64,000 bases of DNA from Isoetes taiwanensis. Lineage: Eukaryota > Streptophyta > Lycopodiopsida > Isoetales > Isoetaceae. The stretch spans positions 31,076,177 through 31,140,176 of the forward strand of contig JAJEKV010000001.1 of assembly GCA_021234155.1 (NCBI GenBank). The letters run 5' to 3'. The position numbers were made by a program, and so were the translations under genes. Below are positions 11,051 through 23,019 of the stretch, in pieces (position 1 is the first letter of the stretch; every line of letters starts with the position of its first letter). Under the pieces are notes generated by a model. The model was given only the letters and a program-made list of their open reading frames with translations. It had not been told where the DNA came from and did no database searches.

Positions 11051-13689
11051 GAACTTGTTGGAGATGGCCTAGTAACAGCAGATGGAGAAGATTGGGCACA
11101 GCGGAGACTCATTGTGTCCCCTGCATTTCATGCAGAACTGTTATGAAATGTATTGTCTTGATTCTTGGTCGTCCTGGTGTTTGTTCTAAATTCTAATATG
11201 GATGCTTTTGTCCAGGTTGTCAATGGGTTCTTTGACAATAATGGTAATGTTCAACATACAGGGCTCATCATCAGGATTTGACTCTTGGAGTGCGTAAAAT
11301 TCCCTCATTCCTTATTTTCTCTGGTCTATGCCTCATAATTTATGCATTCTAGCTATCTATTTTGTTTTAAAAGAATATAATGGATCACTTGATGGGTGTT
11401 TGCAGCTTATACCACTGAGTATTGGCTCCGACTTCACAAACATTTGGATGAGTATAATTCTCACTGAGTCAATCATTGTGACCCAGTAGCAATAACTGCT
11501 ACCACTTTTAAAGAATCAATTTCTCTATTTAACAGGAATAATGACCCTTATGGGGCAATCAGACGAATTGCAGAGTTGTCTCTATAGAGGAGAACTTCTA
11601 AGATTTTTTGAAATAAAAATCCTCTCTCTTTTATACAGACTTGTAAGCTAAGTTTTATGTCGTATGAATGCAGGCCAATCACAACCATTAGATGTTGTCA
11701 TCTGTCTGCTGATGGCAACTGACGGAGACATTATTTCATTAATGTTGCTGATGTTCATCTGTAAGTTCAAGGCGTCCCATGAAATGTACTCTTGGCCTTT
11801 TTAAAACAATATTTTGCTCTGTTGTCCAGGGAGTGCTATTTTGGTTTACTGGCTGCAAAATACTAAACGTTAAGAAATCTGTGTTATGTGCTTGGTGCAT
11901 TAGAGCCTTTTTAATCATAGGGCGAAGATCTAGACATCCAGGTGCATAATCAACCAACTATTTTGCTTATACCATAAGATCTCGTTGCCTTTCATACCTA
12001 ATAACTATATGCAATGACAGGTTGACAATGGATCCTGGGAGCATTTGCCAAATGTCACTGCAATATTATTGGGGAATGGCAGATACTATGGTGGTGGCAT
12101 GAAAATCACGCCAGGAGCCAATCCATTTAAGGGTGACTTCCAGGTAGATTTCCAGCGTGCCATACTTCTGGAAAAAGCTTTGGAGGACATTGGAGTAGGT
12201 GTTTTCTCTTGTGCTTAAAAGCCATAGCAAGTTCGAGAGAGAGTTTTTAACTCTTGCAGTCTCCTGAATGTTAATATAATATCTCTTTCTTTTTTTATTA
12301 GCAAGCAAATTACATTTCATAAGAAGAAAATAAACATATGAGCCCCAAACTTTTAGTAGTAGCAGAACTGCTAGTTAGGTTGAGAAACATGAAGTAGCTC
12401 ACATGAACATGCTAAGAAATAATGAGGTTGTGTCTGATTCATGTATCTACAAAACTATTACGTGAACCACCTCAAAGGAAGCAGATCTTTTTAGGTCTAG
12501 ATGCTGTGATTGACCTTTGTGACATATAAGTTTAAAACTATTTTCATACGGTTTCTTGCTTGGCTCATATACTGTTCCATTTCATAATGATCTGCTACTG
12601 TCTTCTATGACTTTTGCAGGTCGTCATATTACCAAGAGTTTAAATGGTACCATTTTTATTGTTTTGCACTTATTCAAACTTTATAATGGGACACATACAA
12701 CCCTAGAAGAAAATATTCTCGGGACCCAAAGATTGGTCTGTGCTTTATACTTCTAATCATCTTTTATGGTGTCTTAATTTGAAGGAAAAAAGTAGAAGGG
12801 GCTAGTATCTACTAGAATGTATCAAGTTCAGATGCCGCAGTTTGTTCCATGATTTATAAGAGGCCGTTCATAGATTGCGTTTGCTTTCAGGTTAATTCCA
12901 TTCCTGTTAATCTGCAGTTAAAAAATCTAAAAGAAACAACTCAACTCTATAGTTGGAAACATGGTTAAAGAGAGGAGGAGTTCAGTGCAGCATAATGATG
13001 AACATGATGGTCTTCAAAGTGCAGACAGCTTCTATATTATGACCCACGAGACAACCTCCCTACCTTAACATGGGCCTTGATGCTTTATGAGTACCCTGTG
13101 ACAACCAAAATCTTCCAGCGTAAAGAAAGTTTTTTAATGGGCCTTGAGTGTCGAAACACTTGGGAAGTTGAAAACTGTAAGCTTTTGTTTTTTTTTTTGT
13201 AAATTCCTGTGTATCCCATGTTGGTATATATTATATTGTGATGATGCTTGTACATATTGGCAATGGTAGATGACAATGGTGATCCATGAAACCTTAAGGC
13301 TGTATCCTCCAGCAACTTTTGTGAGTAGGAATGCTTTGAAAACATTGACCTCGGCAAAGTGTTTATTCAAAGGGAACTACAGTCGCCATCCCAATTCTTG
13401 CCTTCATCATGATCCATTTCTCTGGGTCCCGATATTTAGTAGGTTTAATCCAGACCGATTTGCTCATGGGATTACAAATGTACAAGCATCAATGGCGTTC
13501 ATACCCTTTGTAGCTGGACCTCGTGTGCATGTCGACCAAACATTTGAAGTTATGAAGGCAAAGATTGTATTGGCCATTATTCTGTCCCGGGTTCAAGTTT
13601 CATCTCTCCAAACTACATACACAATCGAACCAGCAAGCTCCTTTATGAGGCCACATCATGGCATGCCCCTTATATTTGAGAGGTTATAA
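11051..13689 (+). pseudogene. Cytochrome P450 (CYP72 clan-like) pseudogene
   Basis: Remnants of a microsomal haem mono-oxygenase gene. (1) 11,051-11,149: C-helix exon reading GDGLVTADGEDWAQRRL then SPAFHAELL, followed by a stop or frame slip and a GT donor at 11,150. (2) About 12,990-13,130: I-helix exon with THETTS (the oxygen-activation site) and, after a one-base slip, LTWALMLYEYP. (3) 13,270-13,689: one open frame with the K-helix ETLRLYPP, the FNPDRFAHG region, and the haem loop FIPFVAGPRVHVD at 13,502-13,535. In that loop the haem-ligand cysteine is histidine and the following glycine is aspartate, so no active enzyme is possible. Wording of helices and C-terminus fits the CYP72 clan (CYP72/709/714/735-like); the family is not certain. 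The middle of the protein is absent, and a lipid-kinase fragment lies where it should be. Confidence 0.88.
11216..12731 (+). pseudogene. Lipid kinase fragment (LCBK2/DAGK-like), intron-bearing
   Basis: Fragment of a plant sphingoid-base/diacylglycerol kinase-like gene (DAGK_cat fold; it would phosphorylate a lipid alcohol). Exon pieces occur in collinear order. 11,216-11,289: VVNGFFDN. 11,406-11,452: LIPLSIGSDF, the equivalent of the conserved LIPLGTGSDF. 11,536-11,600: NNDPYGAIRRIA. 11,672-11,760: QPLDVVI, then in another frame RRHYFINVADVHL. 12,021-12,140: VDNGSWEHLPNVTAIL, NGRYYGGGMKITPGANPFKG. 12,620-12,731: FKWY, then FKLYNGTHTTLEEN. GT/AG borders separate most pieces (for example 11,290-11,405 and 11,453-11,535), so this is a genomic copy and not a retrocopy. 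The N-terminal GGDGT exon and the C-terminus are missing; stops and at least three frame slips are present. It sits in the same orientation between P450 exons. Confidence 0.85.
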
Positions 13690-16598
13690 CTCCATTTCAT
13701 GCTATTAACCAGAAAATAATATAACTTAAAAGTAATTACCTCATCTTTGATACACTTCTAATTTTGGGGTTTAGCTTTGCTTTGGAACTGTCTTTGTTGC
13801 AAAAGGAATGTCTGCAAAAAGAATGTTGGATCTGTTTTTTGTTGCCGATTGCTGATGTTATATCTTTTAGTGGGGATAATCATATGATGCATTCTATTTT
13901 TGAACTCAGAAGTGTGAGATGGCAAGAAGCCTTGATTTGCTGAGATACGTGGAACTTTAATTTGTCTCTTAGGGAGTAGCTTACCTCCAAAGGCTTCATT
14001 CTTGATTCGTGAGGTCTTATTTATTTGAGGTAAGCCAGCTTTTTTAGACTCCGGTTGTGCAGGCGGGATGTTAGTGACTTGCTGTCATTACTTCTCTGTG
14101 GGCTATTGAGGCCGGGTGGGTACACTTAGACATGGATATGAATGTGATCTAGAAGAAAAATTCAAAGGGGTTTTCTGCTGCTCTATTTTTCCTAATAGGT
14201 TGTAATGGTCCTTTGTGACTCTAGTGACAATTCGCTGCTAAGGATTGTGCGTTCTTGTGGAATCAGAAAGGCAAACCTTTTGCTTCTACAATTTCTCTTT
14301 TGAAAGCCGTTTCTATTGTATACCAAGAGGTTAAATAAATTTCAAGAGATCTCAGATCTGTTTGCCGCAAGAAACAAATTCGTCCTGATCCTGCTTCTGG
14401 GGAAATTAAGAGGCCAAGCTTAAGATATTCAATGTAGCAGTTTTACGTTACCATATATATAATGTCGTGAAGTTTCATACTATTGACTGTTACAAAAATC
14501 CTTCCACTGACATATAGGTTCTCATCCACAACAATTGCCCACAGATAGGGGAGAATTTCCTAGTGTCTTGTCTTTATTTTTCCTTTGGATTATGTGAGCT
14601 AAGAATATCTTCTTCATGTAAATGCTATGTGAAGGAAATTTTGGCTGCATCAGGGAGGGGATCGAGCAGGATGGTTTGCTTGCTTATTAAAGGCAGCAAC
14701 TATGCTTAGTTTGTATAATTTTACAGGCCTCGTTTGTCTTGTTGCTGCACCTTCTTCTTTTACTTAAATATATAAACATACTTTAAGTTATAAGTGGATA
14801 TAAGCTGGAACATCTTCTAACTTGCATGTTCATATTATCAGCCATGAATTTGGTATATTTACTGGTGTTATTACTGCTTAGTAATTGAGTTCAGAGCGGG
14901 CATGTTGCTTAGTACATGCAAACTACATGGACTTAATGATTTATGGATTTGTACTTTAATTCATTGATAGATTGTACGACATCTTGATCTAGATAGCTCC
15001 GCATACTTGCTTTGTCAATGCTGCCCATTGGAAATCTGTCTATAATTGTCATATGGGAAATTACACCATCTAGTTTAAACAATTATGTGCTTCAACAAGT
15101 CAATCTTAAGTTTGGAGCCTTAAGCCCAGTGACATCTAGCACACCTTCCTAGTCTGTAATATCCAGGGTCTGGTGTTTGGAGCAGACGCTATCCACATTG
15201 CAGCGAGCTGGGTCTTTTGTGCAGCTGGATGCCTTTTCTATCTTTGATTTCATTCAGGGCTAGAAAAATTCATCACGATGCCAGGTTGATTATGCCTGCA
15301 TTGAGGAAATTGAATTTATTATATGAACTATGTCTTAGCTATGTTGTGTTTGCAGTAAGGGATCAGGATTTAGTCTGATTTAGATTTCTGATTATGTACT
15401 GGTAGCTGCATTTGCTTATATCTTGAAGAAGGCCAAGGTATGAACTAAATGCGACAAGATCTTCCCAAAAATTGGTTAACGATGGCTGATTGAATATGAG
15501 GTGCCAAAAAGATGTTGCTCCACAGCTGGCCTGTGGAAATAGGGCTTTCACAAATCGTCCACAGGAGACATGCTGAGACATATGCTGTTGACAGGAAAAG
15601 CTTAGGCATCTTGAGCAATATCCTTTTCCTTTTTTATATTTCTGTGAACAATTCTAGCTTGGAAGCAAATAGCAGTTCCTTCTTGGCCTGGGTAAAAATT
15701 GTGAGGCCTAATCATAAGGCTCAAATCTTTGCAGGATTTTTTGCCTTCAAATGGGTTCTTCAAATTCGTTGTGAAGATTCATTATGGCCCTTAATGCTTC
15801 CTAGCATCTATCTGAATCCTTGATAAACCGAGGTAAGCGTGTAGATTATGCCGAAATGGGTTATTTCCCTTAAAACGGTAGTTGCAGACTTATTTTTTGG
15901 CATGTTTGATGTAAGCTTAGAAGTTCAAATGCAGGCTTCCGTCTAAGAAGTTTGTATGTGTTAGCCTCAACAGAAAGAACTAAGATGGTGACTGGAAAAT
16001 GTTGAAATGAGCTCAGGAGTAATGCAATGGCATTCTAATGTTTACCTAATCTGAAGTATATTATGTGGAGGCTTCAAACATCAAGAGCTTCACAGATTCA
16101 TGGAAAAATAGAATAAGATCTGCAGAAAAGATTTTGAGTGAGCTTTATGCCAAATGCTAAAGCTAAATTCTAGGATATGGAGCTGCGAAATCCAGAATGA
16201 TAACAGGATTCAGATACTGCCTACCTGTGTCACACTGGCTGCAGATCATTTGTGGCTTCAGGTTCTTTTGCATAAATTATGAGGAAATTCTGGGGATTGC
16301 TTCTTCTAAATCTTAGTGTACTAATGGACCCGTGTGATGCTCTATAAGCTGAGGTAACGAACTTTATTTTTTCCTTGCTTCTTGATTGGAATTTTTTGGG
16401 CGTTGAATTTTTCTGGTTGTTTGTTCATATTGGTAACACAACCTACTTCAAGGCTGGTTTTCACATGTATTATGAGAGTTTACCATGATTAAGGCTGAAT
16501 GTGCCAAACCACATAAAGAGTTGCGCTTATGCTGTGAAACTACCAATCTTTCCCTTACACACCTGGTTGCCAGATACTCATGGGGAAGCACATTATGA
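13690..16598. other. No recognisable gene
   Basis: Downstream of the P450 remnant. The 15,512-15,823 frame (103 codons) has no family resemblance, and I treat it as chance. No repeat or RNA gene stands out. Confidence 0.45.
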
Positions 16599-17360
16599 TG
16601 ACACAGGTTCTCAAATTCGATTCAGCAAATGGGAAATAAATGTGACTTTTGATTGAATGTTTAAATCTTTATTTTGTTAAATGGTGATTCAATGGATGTG
16701 GAAACATATGCCTGAAGAGTTTTGTTAAATAGTTGCAATGGATATTTAATTTTCTAGCTCATCATTAAATGGTACGCAAAGCTTTTGCTATTATAAAGCT
16801 ATTGTTTAAATGGTGATTGCTATGGCAGTTGGAAGGCTCTGCTAATGAGAGTATTTTCAGGAAAGTGCCCGACTATGGCCAGAATATTTTGTTGTTCTGT
16901 TTGATGTGGATATCTTGATCACTTTGCACATATCAGTTTAAACCTTATAAACATGAAGTAGGGGTCCTCATAAATATTGATGGCTTTAGATCCAGCATTA
17001 GCACTTGGAGAGGCACATAGGCATGGTTTTTTATTCTGAGCATTCAATGGATTCATGGCATAAGAATTCAGTGGGCAAATCCTTCTTTTTTGAATTCAAA
17101 AAATCATTTGCAATTGTCTATTGTAACTTCGTCTACTAATATATTTGCAACTTATGTTTTTGTTGCCAGTTGCGGTATGAACTCAGGATGCACTCGGCAT
17201 GCTCTGCCCCATTTCGATCCAAGCATATATTCAATAGTATTATTGGAGACACGAGTTCTCAAATTCCATTTAGCAAAAATGGCAACAAAATGTGTCGTTC
17301 ATTGAATGTTTAAATCTTTATTTTTGTTAAATGATGATTCAATGTGTGTGCAAATGGAAA
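16599..17360. repeat. Direct repeat pair of about 113 bases, 650 bases apart
   Basis: 16,599-16,712 and 17,248-17,360 share GACAC, then GTTCTCAAATTC, a run ending TTGAATGTTTAAATCTTTAT, and TGATTCAATG. Divergence is moderate. The sequence between the copies shows no clear similarity. It may be a local segmental duplication or two copies of a short repeat. Confidence 0.7.
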
Positions 17361-17701
17361 ACTCGTCGTATGCTTCAAGTCCTTTCGTTCATCAAATATA
17401 AGGAACATGCATACATTAAAAGATGCGCCGTAGCATTGATTAAAAACTTGATGGACAAACTGGAACATGCCCATATATGTGCCTATAGTGGAATTGAAAG
17501 AGCCTGTCAAAAATCTAAAGCTTGCAGAATTCACAAACATGGCTACTGGTAGATTATGTGCTTTTCTTATTTGTATTGTCTTTGGCTATGATTTATACGC
17601 ACAATCATCCACTATCAAATATAAGATATTTGATTTTATAATTATTCAATCTGTACAAATCTTTTGCTTCATTTGCTCGAACTATCAAATAAGAAAAAAA
17701 A

Positions 17702-17819
17702 ATCCCCACATCAAGATTCCACTAGTGTGTGATGATTCAAGTGCAATTACTATCAATTAACAAAGAAAATATCTCCACATTAAGATTCCACTAGTGAGAT
17801 GATTCAATTGCAATTAATG
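17702..17819. repeat. Tandem duplication, about 49 bases, offset 69
   Basis: The word CCACAT.AAGATTCCACTAGTG followed by GATGATTCAA.TGCAATTA appears at 17,702-17,750 and 17,771-17,819. Confidence 0.8.
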
Positions 17820-19219
17820 CATCTGTCTATAACTCTTAAAATAGACATTATAATTGACATAAGATATTCATTGGAAAGAAATCTCATCTTTATAGAGTCT
17901 TTTAGAATAAAGAGGGATCTTAAGGTAATTGAGGGGAATTCGTAGAATTCTATCGAATCTAAGAGTGTGTTTTGTAGGAATAACTTGACACACTTTTTCA
18001 TATTACGAATCTCGAACCTTATTTTCAGATGTTCATCAGCTATGATTGATAAACCCACTGATAGTACAAAAACTTGTATACTATATTCTTGCAAGCATCA
18101 ACCTTGTGTTGTTAGTCCAAAGTAATTGCAACATATTGACGTTAAAAGGCAAGTAATATCACAAGTAAGGACATTAGCACGGCAACACCAGGCACACGTT
18201 TACTAGTTCTGTATATTGCCTCCGTTGTGGGTCATCATATCGCTTGTATAAATTATAGAAGAATCCTTCCACCTTGACATAGAGAATATACACCATGGTA
18301 AGAATTGAAAGTGAACTAAGTTATTTTCACTTCTTGGTACCTGAGGGATCTCTCCAATAAGTTTGCCTCTGCTAGAATCAACATATCTACCACAAATCTC
18401 ACCGTTCTTGATGAAAGGAAAGGTAGGAACTGAGGATCTCTCCAATAAGTTAACATTTAAGGAGTTCCTCTTTGCTTTCACTGATTGGGTTGGGGTTGGT
18501 GATGGAAATGTTGACGGTTGACTTGACATGGAATCACCAGAGGAAATAATGCTCGCCTTAAGCTTGGGCATTTGTACTCATCTTGATGAATCTTGCATTG
18601 CTGAAAAGATATGCTTTTATCCAAGTCTTGTTGCTCGGACAAAGATATGCTCTCTATATTACATTGTAATAGGCGCATTTGATAGAGATGTATGAATTCG
18701 AGGAAGATGTAATCGTACATTGTATTGTAGCGGATGATTTGGCCTTTGCCTATCACACAGTCATTGTCCTTTGTACTAGTAAATTATATTTTGAACCATT
18801 GCCATTGCATGGGTACATGAAACTTTAAACATAGAGTGATTTACCAATCATTCAGACTCGACTTTTGGCCAAGGATTTAGATGATGTTGTAAGTGTGAAA
18901 CCATAAATTCAAAGTTTACTTACATGTTATGGACTTCCTCAATTTGATGTCAAAATAAAGGGAATATGCGTATTAATTAAGAACTTCTTCATACAAACAT
19001 TTAACCCTCATGCTCTTTTGAAAACTTTACGAGACAATTGTTCTCATCGAGGAAAATAAGCTGGGATGTGCTAACCAAAGTGGACAAAAAGTAAAGGAAG
19101 TTCAACCTAGGCAAGTGTCCTTGCTATACAATGTTGCATTTTCTAGTCCTATAAACAAGATACCAAAGAGCCATCAATCAAATAGCGATTCTCTGAAAAA
19201 TAGGCAAAGGGGTGAATTT
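17820..19219. other. No recognised gene; one 122-codon minus frame
   Basis: The minus-strand frame 18,571-18,203 is proline/serine-rich at its start (STFPSPTPTQ) and contains KNGEICGRYVDSSRGKLIGE. I do not recognise it. It lies 650 bases downstream of the receptor-kinase pseudogene on the same strand, so it could be displaced flanking sequence, but nothing proves that. Confidence 0.3.
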
Positions 19220-20500
19220 ATTTGATCCAAATGTATCTAAATTTATTTTGAGCCAATGAACATAGGCTTGAAACACCAAACCTAGTTAAAATTGGCCCGT
19301 CTGTCATGTCAGTGAACCACCTAAGCCTTCTAGATCTATTAAATATCTCCACAACATTGTTGTGACATTGTTGGATGCTTTGCAAAGATCTTGAGAAGTG
19401 CATAATGTAGCCTTGTACACTGGATCCTCTGAGCCTTCCAAGGTCCACTTGAAGATGTTACGATCAGAATACATCAATTTTCGAGCTTTCTTGGTCATCT
19501 TGTCTTACCCATCCTATTAAATTTCTGCTTGTGTCTTTGAATTCTATTCTGTTGGTTTCCTTCGGTGAGCAACTCGAGGAGAATAACACCATAACTATAA
19601 ACGTCACCATAACTATAAACGTCACCCCTTGTTGTTGACCCCCTTGTGGTTTCATGAGCACTGATCAAATGTACAAGCGCAAAATCTGCAACTCTCGGTT
19701 CAAAATCTGCATCTAAAAATTATTGCTTGCATTCATGTCGATGTATTATGTGAGGAACTAAACCATGATGAAGATACAAGTCTCGTGCTACACCAGCGCA
19801 ATTTTAGCCTTTTGACGATCAAGTACCTCTAGAGCATCAACCTTGCATTTAAGAAGCCACAAATCCGGAACTTCCATTAACCATGTACTCATAAACAAAC
19901 AGCTTGTCTTAGCAAATGAGCAATATCAGCTGTGGAACTAAATTCTATGCTTTACCTTTTCAGTTCCATCTACACTAAAGGCTTTCTCTTGTTTCTTGTG
20001 TTACGTGCTTATCCTAGTTTCTTCCAAATGTTTTTCCATCACGGAGGAACTGACCTACAACATGCCAAATCCACCATCTCCAATAATGTTTGTTTTGCTG
20101 AAATTGTTGGTTGCTTCTAGAAATGTCATGCAGTAACAAGCACAAAGGGGTGGTCTTTCCAACATCATGACATTTATCTTTGAGAGGCTCCTTCATTTTG
20201 CTCAAGGAGAGATCTGAATCTAATTGCTGACTCAATTTGCTTTTTTCTGATATGTTTGATAGAGTACCTTGCTTCATTACGCGCCATCAAAACAAAACGA
20301 ATCAGACTGCAGAAAACCAATGTACATCCAATTGTGATGCCAAGAATTGCGCCTGTGCCAAAACCTGATTGCATCTCACATTGTGTCATAATATTGTTAC
20401 CACAAAGAGCTTTGTTGGACTGGAAAGCATTTGGAGCAAAATTCTGGCATATGCCAGTTATGGAAATTTGCTCGACCAGGTAGTTAAGGTAGTTATCTGA
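19220..20500 (-). pseudogene. LRR receptor-like kinase pseudogene, EMS1-like
   Basis: Intact relatives are plasma-membrane receptors that bind peptides through LRRs and signal through a Ser/Thr kinase. In minus-strand order it shows: the juxtamembrane cap TGICQNFAPNAFQSNKALCG (20,470-20,390); the membrane segment AILGITIGCTLVFCSLIRFV; a basic linker; the start of the kinase domain ATNNFSKTNIIGDGGFG (near 20,090, glycine loop); KLFVYEYMVNGS; PHIIHRHE, where the HRD catalytic aspartate is lost by a frame slip; ADFEPRVADFALVHLI, where DFG has become DFA; GDVYSYGVILLELLT; FKDTSRNLIGWVRQ; and ALCTSQD-like closing sequence near 19,400. The ectodomain LRRs are gone. Stops, frame slips and an 18-base internal duplication make it non-functional. 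The CxNF/NKALCG cap and GWxxQ region resemble EMS1/EXS-type (LRR-X) receptors; a PSKR-like relative is possible. Confidence 0.85.
19588..19623. repeat. 18-base tandem duplication in kinase subdomain IX
   Basis: ACCATAACTATAAACGTC is repeated exactly at 19,588-19,605 and 19,606-19,623. On the minus strand it doubles GDVYSY, giving GDVYSYGDVYSYG. It keeps frame, so it may predate or be independent of the other lesions. Confidence 0.95.
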
Positions 20501-20539
20501 TACATTCAGAAAATTGCTTGCTTACTCTGTCAAATTGGC

Positions 20540-22999
20540 CCATGGATTTAATTTTTTCAATCTTTGCCCTTCTTATTCTAATAATTTGTAGGTGAATTCA
20601 TCTAAATTTTTTGTAATTTGTGGAGTAATGCCTCCTAGCTTATGTTAAGGTAGCGTTGGATTTTCTAGAAGCGCTAGAAAGGGTCCACAAACCTCTGTGT
20701 GACAATGCCATTTGCATTGTCAAATGCAATTGCAAATGAATTCTTCGGAAGAAATGGAGATAGAATTCCTATTTCAACTGCAAATCCAAGCTTGCATATG
20801 GAGACCAGGGTCATGCAGCTAATAAGGGTAAAAACTGACTTACATGGATGCCATAAGAAGATGGAACTCCGATGTTGCGAGAAGGTGAGTATTTTAGATG
20901 CTACACAGTAACCTTGTAATTTACAGAAGCACCATCATGTGATCAATTGATAGGTTAACATAAAGCTATACCTCTATCTGAACCTTTGCATCCACTGGTA
21001 CAACGAGATTTTCAGTTCGGAACTTGGAACTTTCTGCTACAAAAATGGGCTAAATACACAATTTTCTTGCATTCTATTGCTACCAACAAACTGCAAAAAA
21101 CAAATGCAAAAGTCAAAATTCTCTTGACATCCGGTTTGTGTAGCCTTTGATGTAGATAGACCCTACCATCAAAGAAGGCCTATGGACTATTCTAGGGATA
21201 TATGGGCTGACAACACAAAATTCCTTAGTGAGCCAAGGATCATTGCTCCTGCAAATCTCCTTTGGGCTTTCCAGACCACTAGATTTTAATACATAAAAAC
21301 TCCATAAACAGTAATTTGCCGGTGAAAAGAAGCGCCGATCGCGTGAACAAGCTTTCTGGAAATCAAGTGGGCAAAATTTTTAGGAAATATGGACGAATAC
21401 ATAAAATGATCATTGCTCATTGTTAAATTCAAAACCCATCTATCATTATTTGTAGAACCTTGAAAATCTAGAAATGTAATAAAAGACACTGGTGAAAAAA
21501 GTCTTAAAAGCCACTAGTGCCAAAACTAATGAACGGCTAATATACGAGCCAAAACTTTCTTAATAAATACAAGGCTCAAAAGTAATTCCTTCCAATTCCT
21601 ACTGGAATACATCAATTTAATTTTCTTCATGAATCGAAACAACTTTAGATTTGGGGCAGCAATTTATGGCTTTTTTCAAGGGCCTTAGCAATACTTAAGC
21701 AATATTTGTATTACCATATAAACCACAGTTTTCCTACTAAATTCAATCATTTCTTTTATATCCCTAACCCAGCAAATAGAATTTTTAACCAGAGCTAAGC
21801 AGCCAACCATCATCTACTTTGCATGTATTTCTATTCAGGAGTTCTGTATTCAACGAGGAGTAAACTGTAACCGGAATAAAGGCGACTTCAGAACAAAACA
21901 AAAATTATGAAAAAATCCTTACCTTGGCAGTATTGTTCATAGTAAAGTACATGTCCTAGAACAAAATGCGATATTCCAGATCTTAACCTTCATTTCGGGC
22001 CTTCTTATTACCAGTTGAAGCCACCCTTCCGTCAAAGCGGATATCAAATTTGAATAATGCGAAACATTTGATGACCCGATTTTATGATCCATCGGCCTTA
22101 ACATTATCAGCATATACTTGAATGTGAGGGGTTTGGGCAACCACTCTGGTGTTTGCATACCATTTATGTTATACTTGCAATTTATGATATCTGTGATTGC
22201 TACTTTGCTTGGGACCTCCATCTCTAAACTCTAGAGGCCATTTCGCTATTTGTTGGAAGCGAAGGTAAATGTATTAATCACTCTTCTTACATGAATCGTT
22301 ATTTGCTTCCCCATAAAGTTGTCTGTGATCTGATTCTTGGCATCACGGAATCATTAGAACTACTTTAAGGATCATACTCCTTGAACCTTTATATGTTAAG
22401 TACTCTGAATTGAGAGTTTGTGTAGCAAAAGCCAAATCATTCTGAAAGGTCAAAACATGCTTAGTGGAGCCATAGCAGACTCTCTTGTGATTCGGATCGG
22501 TGGTTTATGGAGGGCCTCTCGCCTTTGATGAATTCAGGGACAATATGCTAACAATATCTAAATTATGCGATCACCCCTTGGATCAATCTCTATGCCTTAC
22601 TTCTTCCTACTTTATATTTCACCAATTGAATGGTTTTTTTACATCATTATGAATCTTGGTTGATTTCCTCTCTTTGGCCATGTTGGGTATGAACAAGGTG
22701 GCAAATTAAACGGGAATGTGGCAGCACTTCCATTTCAAAGATTCCCTTTAAAAAACACGCCATGCTCTTGGAACGGACCTTTTTAGGCTAAACTTGAAAA
22801 TTTCCAAGGGTTCAGATTATTTTTCATGCATTCTGGCACTATATTATGTGCCAAAATGCACTTAAAAATAGCTAAAATTAGAAATGATTATAAAGGCTAG
22901 GAAATCGAGATAAGAAAGCCATTAAATTTGAAAAAAATAAAAACAAAAACCATTCCATTAGATATTTTCAATACATCAAATTTGGTAGCAAGAATAATA
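20540..22999. other. No recognised gene
   Basis: The minus-strand frame 22,221-21,937 starts MEVPSKVAITDIINCKYN and runs 94 codons. An overlapping frame reads PHIQVYADNVKADG. I could not assign either to a family. Together they may be a decayed exon on the same strand as the remnant at 23-25 kb. Confidence 0.3.
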
Positions 23000-23019
23000 T
23001 TGTCAATAAATAATTTTTG

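Noticed and set aside
13270-13689. P450 C-terminal frame as a functional gene
   Set aside because: It has only the last third of the protein, no haem cysteine, and its upstream exons contain stops.
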